DNA from: Variovorax ginsengisoli
Lineage (GTDB): Bacteria; Pseudomonadota; Gammaproteobacteria; Burkholderiales; Burkholderiaceae_C
Direction of reading: 5' to 3'
DNA length: 64,000 bases
Assembly: GCF_030486595.1 (NCBI RefSeq)
Contig: NZ_JAUJZH010000018.1
Coordinates: forward strand, 1-64,000
The notes under the pieces were generated by a model. That model saw only the letters and a program-made list of their open reading frames with translations. It did not search any database and was not told the DNA's origin. A program made the position numbers and the translations under genes. Shown piece by piece: positions 54,838-63,379 of this stretch. Position 1 is the first letter of the stretch; each line of letters opens with the position of its first letter.

Positions 54838-55896
54838 ATGAGCTTCCAGATCATGATCGAGCCGCTCGGACAAGGCGTCGCCGCCCGCGACGGCCAGACG
54901 GTATTGGACGCCTGCCTGCGCGCCGGCGTCTGGCTGCCGCACGCCTGCGGCCACGGCGTCTGCGGCACCTGCAAGGTGCAGGTGCTCGAAGGCGAATGCG
55001 AGCACGGCGAGGCCTCGAACTTCGCGCTGATGGATTTCGAACGCGACGAAGGCAAGATCCTCGCCTGCTGCGCCACGGCGCAGGCCGACCTCGTGATCGA
55101 GGCCGAGATCGACGAAGACCCCGACGCGCAGTTCCTGCCGCTCGAGGACTTCGACGCCGAGCTGGTCGAGGCCCGCATGCTGACGCCGACGATCCGCGGG
55201 CTCTGGCTGCGCACCGCCAAGCCTGCTGCGTTCCAAGCCGGCCAGTACCTGATGCTGCATGTGCCCGGCGTCGAGGGCGAGCGGGCTTTTTCGATCGCCA
55301 ATGCACCGCATGAGGACCTGATCGAGCTGCACATCCGCCGCGTGCCTCAGGGCCGCGCCACGGGCTGGCTGCACGACGAGTTGCAGGTCGGCCAGACGCT
55401 GCGCTTCACGGCGCCGAACGGCCGCTTCTTCGTTCGCAAGTCGGCGCGCCTGCCGATGATCTTCGTGGCCGGCGGCTCGGGCCTGTCGAGCCCCAAGGCC
55501 ATGGTGCTCGACCTCCTGAACGAGGGCTGCGAACTCCCGATCACCCTGATCCAGGGCGCGCGCAACCGCGAAGAGCTGTACTTCAGCGAAGTCTTCGAGG
55601 CGCTCGCGGAACGCCATCCGAACTTCAGCTACGTGCCGGTGCTGTCCGACCTGGCACCGGAAGCCGATTGGAGCGGCGCACGCGGCTACGCCCACGAGGC
55701 GCTGAAGGCGCACTTCGCGAACGACTTCCGCGGCCACAAGGCCTATCTGTGCGGACCGCCGCCGATGACCGAGGCCTGCATCGCGACCCTGATGCAGGGC
55801 CGGCTGTTCGAGCGCGACATCTACACCGAGAAGTTCTTCACCGCCGCCGATGCCGCCACCGCCGCGCCGCGCAGCCCGCTTTTCAAGGCGCTCTGA
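54838..55896 (+). CDS. dmpP: Phenol hydroxylase reductase (DmpP/P5)
   Basis: A 352-residue iron-sulfur flavoprotein. The N-terminal plant-type [2Fe-2S] ferredoxin domain has C37, C42, C45 and C77 (HACGHGVCGTCK, LACCAT). The FAD domain includes AGQYLMLHVPG and ERAFSIANAP (RxFS/Y-type motif with F), and the NAD domain has FVAGGSGLSSPKAM and KAYLCGPPPM. It passes electrons from NADH to the DmpN diiron centre. Length is normal for the family. It is separated from the ferredoxin gene by only one base. Confidence 0.95.
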   Translation: MSFQIMIEPLGQGVAARDGQTVLDACLRAGVWLPHACGHGVCGTCKVQVLEGECEHGEASNFALMDFERDEGKILACCATAQADLVIEAEIDEDPDAQFLPLEDFDAELVEARMLTPTIRGLWLRTAKPAAFQAGQYLMLHVPGVEGERAFSIANAPHEDLIELHIRRVPQGRATGWLHDELQVGQTLRFTAPNGRFFVRKSARLPMIFVAGGSGLSSPKAMVLDLLNEGCELPITLIQGARNREELYFSEVFEALAERHPNFSYVPVLSDLAPEADWSGARGYAHEALKAHFANDFRGHKAYLCGPPPMTEACIATLMQGRLFERDIYTEKFFTAADAATAAPRSPLFKAL

Positions 55897-55897
55897 G

Positions 55898-56242
55898 ATG
55901 ACCGCGACACCGTGCTTCTCGATCGCCATCGGCAACACGAGCGAACGCTATGCCTGCCGCGGCGACCAGACCCTGCTCGGCGGCATGGAGCAGCTCGGCC
56001 GCAAGGGCATACCGGTCGGCTGCCGCGGCGGCGGCTGCGGCATCTGCAAGGTGCGCATCGAAGCCGGCCGCACGCGCTGCGAGCGCATGAGCCGCAGCCA
56101 CATCAGCGCCGACGAGGAGGCCGAAGGCTACGTGCTGGCCTGCCGCGCCTATCCGCAAAGCGACCTGCAACTGCTGGCGGTCGCCCGGATGGCGCGCTGC
56201 ATCGAGCGGCATCTCGCCGACGCTACCCGTTCCCCCACCTGA
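55898..56242 (+). CDS. dmpQ: Chloroplast-type [2Fe-2S] ferredoxin (DmpQ/XylT-like)
   Basis: A 114-residue ferredoxin with cluster cysteines C42, C47, C50 and C82 in GCRGGGCGICKVR and YVLACRAYP. DmpQ/XylT ferredoxins re-reduce the active-site iron of catechol 2,3-dioxygenase after oxidative inactivation by some substituted catechols. The position between dmpP and the dioxygenase gene fits this exactly. The ATG at 55898 (MTATPCF) follows the dmpP stop by one base. Confidence 0.92.
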   Translation: MTATPCFSIAIGNTSERYACRGDQTLLGGMEQLGRKGIPVGCRGGGCGICKVRIEAGRTRCERMSRSHISADEEAEGYVLACRAYPQSDLQLLAVARMARCIERHLADATRSPT

Positions 56243-56268
56243 ACTTCAACCACCGAAGGAGACTCACC

Positions 56269-57201
56269 ATGGCACTCACTGGCGTACTGCGACCGGGCCA
56301 CGTTCAATTGCGCGTGCTCGACCTGGAAGCGGCCATCAAGCACTACCGCGACGTTCTCGGCCTGATCGAGACCGCGCGCGATGCGCAAGGCCGCATCTAC
56401 TTCAAGGCCTGGGACGAGCACGACCACCACAGCGTGGTGCTGCGCGAGGCCGACACGGCCGGCATGGACTTCATGGGCTTCCGGGTCGACTCCCCCGCCA
56501 CGCTCGAGAAGCTGGCGGCCGACCTCGAGGCCAGCGGCCTGGCGACCGACATGCAATGGATCGCCGCCGGCGAGCACCTGCGGACCGGCAAGCGCTTCCG
56601 CTTCACGGTGCCCACCGGCCATGCGATCGAGCTCTTCGCCGAGAAGGAGAAGGTCGGCAACGGCATGCCCTACGAGAACCCCGAGATCTCCCCCGACGAT
56701 CTCAAGGGCATGGCGCCCTCGCGCTTCGACCACTGTCTGCTGTACGGCGACGACCTCGACGGCACGATGAAGCTCTTCACCGAGGTGCTGGGCTTCAACC
56801 TAGCCGAGAGCGTGGTGGCCGGGCCGGAGCGGATGGCGATCGCCGCCTTCCTGACCTGCTCGACCAAGCCGCACGACATCGCCTTCATCCGCCACCCGGA
56901 GAAGAACAAGTTCCACCACGCGTCCTTCCTGCTGGACAACTGGGGCGAGGTGCTGAAGGCGGCCGACATCATCACCAAGAAGCGCGTCTCGCTGGACATC
57001 GGGCCGACGCGGCACGGCATCACGCGCGGCGAGACGATCTACTTCTTCGACCCGAGCGGCAACCGCAACGAGGTCTTCTCGGGCGGCTACGTGTTCTATC
57101 CGGACAAGCCGCCGCTGACCTGGACCGACGACGAACTCGGGCGCGCGATCTTCTATCACGACCGCAAGCTCAACGAGAACTTCCTTTCGGTGGTGACCTG
57201 A
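56269..57201 (+). CDS. dmpB: Catechol 2,3-dioxygenase (extradiol, meta-cleavage)
   Basis: A 310-residue type I extradiol dioxygenase with two VOC domains. The C-terminal domain carries the Fe(II) ligands: H155 (SRFDHCLLYG), H217 (NKFHHASF) and E268 (NRNEVFSGGY). The length and the close resemblance to XylE/DmpB indicate catechol as substrate, opened to 2-hydroxymuconic semialdehyde. Ribosome site AAGGAGA lies at suitable distance before the ATG at 56269. Reactivation by the preceding ferredoxin is expected. Confidence 0.96.
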   Translation: MALTGVLRPGHVQLRVLDLEAAIKHYRDVLGLIETARDAQGRIYFKAWDEHDHHSVVLREADTAGMDFMGFRVDSPATLEKLAADLEASGLATDMQWIAAGEHLRTGKRFRFTVPTGHAIELFAEKEKVGNGMPYENPEISPDDLKGMAPSRFDHCLLYGDDLDGTMKLFTEVLGFNLAESVVAGPERMAIAAFLTCSTKPHDIAFIRHPEKNKFHHASFLLDNWGEVLKAADIITKKRVSLDIGPTRHGITRGETIYFFDPSGNRNEVFSGGYVFYPDKPPLTWTDDELGRAIFYHDRKLNENFLSVVT

Positions 57202-57211
57202 GGGGCCGGAC

Positions 57212-58666
57212 GTGAAGCATTTCCTCAACTTCATCGGCGGCGAATTCGTCGCCACCTCGAAGACCTTCGACAACCGCGCGCCGGCCGACAACCGGCTGCT
57301 CGGCCGCGTCCACGAGGCTGGTGCGGCCGAGGTCGACGCCGCCGTGCGCGCTGCCCGAGCGGCGCTGCAAGGCGAGTGGGGTCGCATGAGCGTGGGCCGC
57401 AGGATCGAGCTGCTGCACGCCGTGGCCGACGAGATCAACCGCCGCTTCGACGACTTCCTGCAGGCCGAGATGGCCGACACCGGCAAGCCGCATTCGCTGG
57501 CCTCGCACATCGACATCCCGCGCGGCGCCGCCAACTTCAAGGTGTTCGCGGACATCGTCAAGAACGTGCCGACCGAGACCTTCGAGACCGCCACGCCCGA
57601 CGGCGGCCAGGCACTCAACTACGCGATCCGCTCGCCGCTGGGCGTGATCGGCGTGGTCTGCCCGTGGAACCTGCCGCTGCTGCTCATGACCTGGAAGGTC
57701 GGACCGGCGCTGGCCTGCGGCAACACGGTGGTCGTCAAGCCCTCGGAAGAGACGCCGGCCACCGCCACCCTGCTCGGCGAAGTGATGAACGCGGTCGGCA
57801 TCCCGCCCGGCGTCTACAACGTGGTGCACGGCTTCGGGCCGCAGTCGGCCGGCGAGTTCCTGACCACGCATCCGGGCGTCGACGGCATCACCTTCACGGG
57901 CGAGACGCGCACCGGCGAGGCCATCATGGCCGCGGCGGCGAAGGGCGTGCGGCCGGTGTCCTTCGAACTCGGCGGCAAGAACGCCGGGCTGGTGTTCGCC
58001 GACGCCGACTTCGACAAGGCGGTGGCCGGCATCGCGCGCTCGGCCTTCGAGAACTGCGGCCAGGTGTGCCTGGGCACCGAGCGCGTCTATGTGCAGCGGC
58101 CGATCTTCGAGCGCTTCGTCTCCGCGTTGAAGGCCAGGGCCGAGGCGCTGAAGCCCGGGCCCTCCGAAGAAGCCGGCGTGAACCTCGGCCCGCTGATCTC
58201 GCGCGAGCACCAGCAGAAGGTGCTGTCGTACTACCAGAAGGCCAGGGACGAGGGCGCCACCGTGGTCACCGGCGGCGGCGTTCCGCAGATGACCGGCGCG
58301 CTGGCCGAAGGCCACTGGGTGCAGCCGACCATCTGGACCGGCCTGCCCGAGAGCGCCGCGGTCATCCGCGAGGAGATCTTCGGCCCGTGCTGCCACATCG
58401 CGCCCTTCGACACCGAGGAAGAAGCCATCGCGCTGGCCAACGCCACCGACTACGGCCTCGCCACCACGGTGTGGACCGAGAACCTTGGGCGGGCGCACCG
58501 CGTCGCGCGGCAGGTGGAGGTCGGCATCTGCTGGATCAACAGCTGGTTCCTGCGCGACCTGCGGACCGCCTTCGGCGGCGCCAAGGCCTCGGGGATCGGC
58601 CGCGAGGGCGGCGTCCATTCGCTCGAGTTCTATACCGAGTTGCGCAATGTCTGCATCAAGCTGTGA
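57212..58666 (+). CDS. dmpC: 2-Hydroxymuconic semialdehyde dehydrogenase
   Basis: A 484-residue NAD-dependent aldehyde dehydrogenase. The cofactor/proton site is PWN at 151-153, the general base is E252 in FELGGKNAGL, and the nucleophile is C286 in NCGQVCLGTERVY. It oxidises 2-hydroxymuconic semialdehyde to 2-hydroxymuconate (4-oxalocrotonate), the oxidative branch of the meta pathway. It follows dmpB by 10 bp with the start at GTG 57212. Confidence 0.94.
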   Translation: MKHFLNFIGGEFVATSKTFDNRAPADNRLLGRVHEAGAAEVDAAVRAARAALQGEWGRMSVGRRIELLHAVADEINRRFDDFLQAEMADTGKPHSLASHIDIPRGAANFKVFADIVKNVPTETFETATPDGGQALNYAIRSPLGVIGVVCPWNLPLLLMTWKVGPALACGNTVVVKPSEETPATATLLGEVMNAVGIPPGVYNVVHGFGPQSAGEFLTTHPGVDGITFTGETRTGEAIMAAAAKGVRPVSFELGGKNAGLVFADADFDKAVAGIARSAFENCGQVCLGTERVYVQRPIFERFVSALKARAEALKPGPSEEAGVNLGPLISREHQQKVLSYYQKARDEGATVVTGGGVPQMTGALAEGHWVQPTIWTGLPESAAVIREEIFGPCCHIAPFDTEEEAIALANATDYGLATTVWTENLGRAHRVARQVEVGICWINSWFLRDLRTAFGGAKASGIGREGGVHSLEFYTELRNVCIKL

Positions 58667-58679
58667 GGAGCGAACGGCC

Positions 58680-59504
58680 ATGAGCCATCCGGAGATCGGC
58701 CTGCGGGTGCGCACCGGGGCCTTCGACACCAACGTTCACGACCTGGGGCAGGGCGCGCCGGCGCTCTTCATCCACGGCTCGGGCCCGGGTGTCAGCGCCT
58801 GGGCCAACTGGCGGCTGGCGCTGCCGGTACTGGCGCAGACGCGGCGGGCCATCGCGCCCGACATGGCGGGTTTCGGCTACACCGAGCGCCCGCCGGGCAT
58901 CGCCTACACGATGGACACCTGGGTGCAGCAGGCGATCGACCTGCTCGATGCGCTGGACGTGGAGCGCGCCGACGTGGTGGGCAACTCGTTCGGCGGCGCG
59001 CTGTCGCTGGCGCTCGCGATCCGCGCGCCGCACCGGGTACGCCGGCTGGTCCTGATGGGCAGCGTCGGCGTGCCTTTCGCGATCACGCCGGGGCTGGATG
59101 CCGTGTGGGGCTACACGCCCTCGTTCGAGAACATGCGCCGCATCATGGACGTGTTCGCCCATGACCGCGCGCTGGTCACGGACGAGCTCGCTCAGCTGCG
59201 CTACGAGGCCAGCATCCAGCCAGGCTTCCAGGAATCCTTCGGCGCGATGTTCCCGGCGCCGCGCCAGCGCTGGGTCGACGCCATGGCGAGCCCGGAGGCA
59301 GCCATCCGCGCATTGCCGCACGAGACGCTGGTGATCCACGGCCGCGAGGACCAGGTGATTCCGCTCGCCACCTCGCTGACCCTGGCCGACTGGATTCCGA
59401 ACAGCCAGCTGCACGTGTTCGGCCGCTGCGGCCACTGGACGCAGATCGAGCACGGTGCCCGCTTTGCGCGGCTGGTCGGCGATTTCCTCGCCGAGGCCGA
59501 TTGA
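58680..59504 (+). CDS. dmpD: 2-Hydroxymuconic semialdehyde hydrolase
   Basis: A 274-residue alpha/beta hydrolase for C-C bond cleavage. The oxyanion motif is FIHGSGPGVSAWANW (from residue 30), the nucleophile is S103 in GNSFGG, the acid Asp is in VIHGREDQVIP and the His is in RCGHWTQIEH. It is the hydrolytic branch that acts on ring-fission products, including ketones from methylcatechols, giving formate or acetate plus 2-hydroxypenta-2,4-dienoate. GAGGAG precedes the ATG at 58680. Confidence 0.93.
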   Translation: MSHPEIGLRVRTGAFDTNVHDLGQGAPALFIHGSGPGVSAWANWRLALPVLAQTRRAIAPDMAGFGYTERPPGIAYTMDTWVQQAIDLLDALDVERADVVGNSFGGALSLALAIRAPHRVRRLVLMGSVGVPFAITPGLDAVWGYTPSFENMRRIMDVFAHDRALVTDELAQLRYEASIQPGFQESFGAMFPAPRQRWVDAMASPEAAIRALPHETLVIHGREDQVIPLATSLTLADWIPNSQLHVFGRCGHWTQIEHGARFARLVGDFLAEAD

Positions 59505-59532
59505 TTCATCCCATCTACACGAGATGCCCACC

Positions 59533-60315
59533 ATGGACACCCCGCTCATCCACCAGCTCGGCGACGAGCTCTACACCGCGCTGCGCGACCGCCAGGTCGT
59601 GGAGCCGCTCACCAGCCGCCACGAGGCCATCACCATCGAGGACGCCTACCACGTGCAGCAGCGCATGATCGCGCGCCGGCTCGACGTCGGCGAGCGCATC
59701 GTCGGCAAGAAGATCGGCGTCACCTCGCGCGCCGTGATGAACATGCTCGGCGTCTTCCAGCCCGACTTCGGCTATCTCCTGGACGGCATGATCGTCGGCG
59801 AAGGGGAGTCGATCGACACGCGGACCCTGATCCAGCCCAAGGCCGAGGGCGAGATCGCCTTCATCCTGAAGCGCGACCTGATGGGTCCGGGCATCGGCAA
59901 CGCCGACGTGCTGGCCGCCACCGAATGCGTCATGCCCTGCTTCGAGATCGTCGATTCGCGCATCCGCGACTGGAAGATCAGGATTGCCGACACCGTGGCC
60001 GACAACGCCTCCTGCGGCGTCTTCGTGCTCGGCGACAGTGCCGTCGATCCGCGCCGGGTTGACCTGGGCACCTGCGGGATGGTGCTCGAGAAGAACGGCG
60101 AGATCGTCGCCACCGGCGCCGGCGCCGCCGCCCTCGGCTCGCCGGTCAATGCCGTCGCCTGGCTCGCCAACACGCTCGGCCGGCTCGGCATCGGACTGAA
60201 GGCCGGCGAGGTCGTGCTGTCGGGTGCGCTGGCCGCGATGTTCCCGGCCGCGGCCGGCGACAACTTCCGCGTTTCGATCGGCGGCCTGGGCGGCTGCTCG
60301 GTTCGCTTCCATTGA
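59533..60315 (+). CDS. dmpE: 2-Hydroxypenta-2,4-dienoate hydratase (2-oxopent-4-enoate hydratase)
   Basis: A 260-residue MhpD/DmpE-type hydratase of the FAH-like fold: RIVGKKIGVTSRAVMNMLGV, GEGESIDT, PKAEGEIAFIL with metal-binding Glu, and FEIVDSRIRDWKIRIADTVADNAS in part. It adds water to the dienoate formed by both pathway branches, giving 4-hydroxy-2-oxovalerate. The ATG at 59533 is preferred; an ATG at 59524 would add three residues. It is paralogous to dmpH further down. Confidence 0.94.
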   Translation: MDTPLIHQLGDELYTALRDRQVVEPLTSRHEAITIEDAYHVQQRMIARRLDVGERIVGKKIGVTSRAVMNMLGVFQPDFGYLLDGMIVGEGESIDTRTLIQPKAEGEIAFILKRDLMGPGIGNADVLAATECVMPCFEIVDSRIRDWKIRIADTVADNASCGVFVLGDSAVDPRRVDLGTCGMVLEKNGEIVATGAGAAALGSPVNAVAWLANTLGRLGIGLKAGEVVLSGALAAMFPAAAGDNFRVSIGGLGGCSVRFH

Positions 60316-60328
60316 AGGACATCCACCC

Positions 60329-61240
60329 ATGAAGAAGATCAAGTGCGCCCTCATCGGGCCCGGCAACATCGGCACCGACCTGCTGGCCAAGCTGCAGCGC
60401 AGCCCGCTGCTCGAACCCGTCTGGATGGTCGGCATCGACCCCGCGTCCGACGGGTTGCAGCGGGCCCGCGAGATGGGGCTCAAGACCACCGCCGACGGCG
60501 TCGACGGCCTGCTGCCGCACGTGGAGGCCGACGACATCCGGATCGCCTTCGACGCCACCAGCGCCTACGTGCATGCCGAGAACTCGCGCAAGCTCAATGC
60601 GCTCGGCGTGCGGATGATCGACCTTACGCCGGCGGCGATCGGGCCGTTCTGCGTGCCCTCGGTCAACCTGAAGGACCCGCTGCGCGACGCGCCGATGAAC
60701 GTCAACATGGTCACCTGCGGCGGCCAGGCCACGATCCCGATGGTGGCCGCCGTGTCGCAGGTGCAGGCCGTGGCCTACGGCGAGATCGTCGCCACCGTGG
60801 CCAGCCGCTCGGTCGGCCCCGGCACGCGCAGGAACATCGACGAGTTCACGCGCACCACGGCCGGCGCGGTGGAGCAGGTCGGCGGCGCCGCCAGGGGCAA
60901 GGCGATCATCATCGTCAACCCCGCCGAGCCGCCGCTGATCATGCGCGACACCGTGCATTGCCTGACCGAGGACGCGCCCGACCAGGCGGCCATCACGGCG
61001 TCGGTGCACCGGATGATCGCCGAGGTGCAGAAGTACGTGCCGGGCTACAAGCTGGTGAACGGACCGGTGTTCGAAGGCAGGCGCGTGTCGATCTACCTCG
61101 AAGTCGAAGGCCTGGGCGACTACCTGCCGAAGTACGCGGGCAACCTCGACATCATGACCGCCGCCGCGGCACGCACGGCGGAATTGTTCGCCGAGTCGAT
61201 GCTGGCCGGCCAACTTCAACCCGAAGCCGTTGCGGCATAG
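60329..61240 (+). CDS. dmpF: Acetaldehyde dehydrogenase (acylating)
   Basis: A 303-residue NAD-dependent enzyme with Rossmann motif CALIGPGNIGTDLL (about 6-19) and nucleophile C130 in NMVTCGGQATIPM. It converts the acetaldehyde produced by the aldolase to acetyl-CoA. In this family the dehydrogenase and aldolase form a complex with an internal channel for acetaldehyde; the gene directly precedes dmpG by 8 bp, as expected. Confidence 0.95.
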   Translation: MKKIKCALIGPGNIGTDLLAKLQRSPLLEPVWMVGIDPASDGLQRAREMGLKTTADGVDGLLPHVEADDIRIAFDATSAYVHAENSRKLNALGVRMIDLTPAAIGPFCVPSVNLKDPLRDAPMNVNMVTCGGQATIPMVAAVSQVQAVAYGEIVATVASRSVGPGTRRNIDEFTRTTAGAVEQVGGAARGKAIIIVNPAEPPLIMRDTVHCLTEDAPDQAAITASVHRMIAEVQKYVPGYKLVNGPVFEGRRVSIYLEVEGLGDYLPKYAGNLDIMTAAAARTAELFAESMLAGQLQPEAVAA

Positions 61241-61248
61241 GAGGCACC

Positions 61249-62292
61249 ATGACTCTCAAGGGCAGAAAGATCACCGTCCACGACATGACGCTGCGCGACG
61301 GCATGCACCCCAAGCGCCACCTGATGACGCTCGACCAGATGCGCCACATCGCCACCGGCCTCGACGAAGCGGGCGTGCCGCTGATGGAGGTGACGCACGG
61401 CGACGGGCTGGGCGGCAGCTCGGTCAACTACGGTTTTCCGGCGCACAGCGACGAGGACTACCTCGGCGCTGTGATCCCGCTGATGAAGAACGCGAAGGTC
61501 TCGGCCCTGCTGATTCCGGGCATCGGCACCGTCGACCACTTGCGCATGGCGCACGGGATCGGCGTGCACACGGTGCGTGTCGCCACCCATTGCACCGAGG
61601 CCGACGTCTCCGAGCAGCACATCGCGATGGCGCGCAAGCTCGGGCTCGACACGGTGGGCTTCCTCATGATGGCGCACATGGCCAGTCCCGCGACGCTGGC
61701 GAGCCAGGCACTGCTGATGGAAAGCTATGGCGCCAACTGCATCTACGTGACCGACTCCGCCGGCCACATGCTTCCCGAGGACGTGAAGGCGCGCATTGCC
61801 GCGGTGCGCGCGGCCTTGAAGCCTTCGACCGAACTCGGCTTCCACGGCCACCACAACCTGGCGATGGGCGTGGCCAATTCCATCGCTGCGGTCGAAGCCG
61901 GCGCCAACCGCATCGACGCCGCGGCCGCCGGGCTCGGCGCCGGTGCGGGCAACACGCCGATGGAGGTCTTCGTCGCCGTCTGCGACCGCATGGGCATCGA
62001 GACCGGCGTCGACGTGTTCCGCATCCAGGACGTCGCCGAAGACCGCGTGGTTCCGATCATGGACCATGTCATCCGGGTCGACCGCGACTCGCTGACCCTG
62101 GGCTACGCGGGCGTGTACTCGTCCTTCCTGCTGTTCGCCAAGCGCGCCGAGGCCAAGTACGGCGTGCCGGCGCGCGAGATCCTGGTCGAGCTCGGGCGCC
62201 GCGGCATGGTCGGCGGCCAGGAAGACATGATCGAAGACACGGCGATGACGCTCGCCCGGGCGCGCAGCGCCATGCAGGAGGTGGCCGCATGA
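61249..62292 (+). CDS. dmpG: 4-Hydroxy-2-oxovalerate aldolase
   Basis: A 347-residue TIM-barrel aldolase with the HMGL-like N-terminal VHDMTLRDGMHPKRH (catalytic Arg and metal-binding Asp), the metal-binding ELGFHGHHNLAMG, and the C-terminal communication domain (AGVYSSFLLFAKRAEAKYGV in part). It splits 4-hydroxy-2-oxovalerate into pyruvate and acetaldehyde. It forms a channelling complex with DmpF. Its stop overlaps the dmpH start (ATGA). Confidence 0.95.
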   Translation: MTLKGRKITVHDMTLRDGMHPKRHLMTLDQMRHIATGLDEAGVPLMEVTHGDGLGGSSVNYGFPAHSDEDYLGAVIPLMKNAKVSALLIPGIGTVDHLRMAHGIGVHTVRVATHCTEADVSEQHIAMARKLGLDTVGFLMMAHMASPATLASQALLMESYGANCIYVTDSAGHMLPEDVKARIAAVRAALKPSTELGFHGHHNLAMGVANSIAAVEAGANRIDAAAAGLGAGAGNTPMEVFVAVCDRMGIETGVDVFRIQDVAEDRVVPIMDHVIRVDRDSLTLGYAGVYSSFLLFAKRAEAKYGVPAREILVELGRRGMVGGQEDMIEDTAMTLARARSAMQEVAA

Positions 62293-63077
62293 AGCTCGAC
62301 CTCGACACCATCGCCGCGCTGGCCGAGCACCTGGAGGGCTGCGAACTCGGCGCCAAGGACACGCCGAAGATCACCGACGAGTATCCCGAGATGGACTGGG
62401 ACGACGCCTATGCGATCCAGAACGAGATCCGCCGGCGCAAGATCGCCCGCGGCCATCGCATCATCGGGCTCAAGGCCGGCCTGACCTCGCACGCCAAGAT
62501 GAAACAGATGGGCGTGACCACGCCGGTGTTCGGCTTCATGGCCGACAGCTACGCGGTGCCCGAAGGCGGCGAATGCCGCATGGCCGAGCTGATCCATCCC
62601 AAGGTCGAGCCCGAGATCGCCTTAGTCACCCGCGCGCCGCTGAGGGGGCCGGGCTGCCATATCGGCGCGGTGCTCGCCGCGACCGACTTCGTGCTGCCCG
62701 GCATCGAGGTCATCGACAGCCGCTACCGCGACTTCAAGTTCGACCTGAAGAGCGTGGTCGCCGACAACACCTCCGCCTCGCGCTTCGTGGTCGGCGGGCG
62801 GCCGCGGCCGGCGGCCGAGGTCGACCTGCGCACGGTCGGCATCGTGCTGGAGAAGAACGGCGAGCCGGTGGCTTTCGGCGCCGGCGCAGCGGTGCTGGGA
62901 CACCCGGCGGCGGCGATCGCGATGCTGGCGAATCACCTCGGCGCACGCGGTGAGGAGATCCCTGCCGGCACCCTGATCCTGTCGGGCGGCATCACCGAGG
63001 CGGTGGCGGTGAAGGCCGGCGATTCGGTCACTCTCAGGGTGCAGGGCATGGGCAGCGTCGGCCTGCGCTTCGCCTGA
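62289..63077 (+). CDS. dmpH: 4-Oxalocrotonate decarboxylase
   Basis: A 262-residue FAH-fold decarboxylase, related to the DmpE hydratase: HRIIGLKAGLTSHAKMKQMGV in part, HPKVEPEIALVTRAPL with metal-binding Glu, GIEVIDSRYRDFKFDLKSVVADNTSAS in part. It removes CO2 from 2-oxo-3-hexenedioate in the oxidative branch to give 2-hydroxypentadienoate. Known DmpH and DmpE form a complex, in line with their paralogy here. ATGA overlap with dmpG. Confidence 0.94.
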   Translation: MKLDLDTIAALAEHLEGCELGAKDTPKITDEYPEMDWDDAYAIQNEIRRRKIARGHRIIGLKAGLTSHAKMKQMGVTTPVFGFMADSYAVPEGGECRMAELIHPKVEPEIALVTRAPLRGPGCHIGAVLAATDFVLPGIEVIDSRYRDFKFDLKSVVADNTSASRFVVGGRPRPAAEVDLRTVGIVLEKNGEPVAFGAGAAVLGHPAAAIAMLANHLGARGEEIPAGTLILSGGITEAVAVKAGDSVTLRVQGMGSVGLRFA

Positions 63078-63088
63078 AGGAGACAGCC

Positions 63089-63280
63089 ATGCCATTTGCA
63101 CAGATCTATCTCATCGAAGGCCGGAGCGAGGAGCAGAAGCGGGCGCTGATCGAAAAGGTCACGCACGCGATCGTCGAGGCGGTCGGCGCGCCCAGGGAGA
63201 ACGTGCGGGTCTGGCTGCACGACGTGCCGAAGGAGAACTGGGGCATCGCGGGGGTCAGCGCGAAGGACCTCGGGCGCTAG
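63089..63280 (+). CDS. dmpI: 4-Oxalocrotonate tautomerase
   Basis: A 63-residue tautomerase (MPFAQIYLIEGRSEEQKRAL...). After Met removal Pro1 is the catalytic base; the Arg near residue 11 (GRSEEQK) and Arg39/Arg40-region (NVRVWLHDV) supply substrate binding. It ketonises 2-hydroxymuconate to 2-oxo-3-hexenedioate for DmpH. GGAGA precedes the ATG. It is the last gene of the phenol operon. Confidence 0.94.
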   Translation: MPFAQIYLIEGRSEEQKRALIEKVTHAIVEAVGAPRENVRVWLHDVPKENWGIAGVSAKDLGR

Positions 63281-63284
63281 CAGC

Positions 63285-63352
63285 AAGCTGCCGCCCTCCC
63301 TCCGCCAGAAATTTCTGTTTTCCCGGGGGAGGCGGGTCCAGGGCGGCGGCTT
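63285..63352 (+). terminator. Long GC-rich hairpin after the phenol operon
   Basis: AAGCTGCCGCCCT (63285-63297) pairs, with one G-U-type mismatch, with AGGGCGGCGGCTT (63340-63352), four bases after the dmpI stop. The loop contains further complementary C/G tracts and AGAAATTTCT. The 3' side continues TTCGTGTC, a poor T-run. It is probably the end of the dmp transcript, by intrinsic or Rho-aided termination. Confidence 0.5.
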
Positions 63353-63379
63353 CGTGTCGATCTCGGCCAGAATTCCGTG

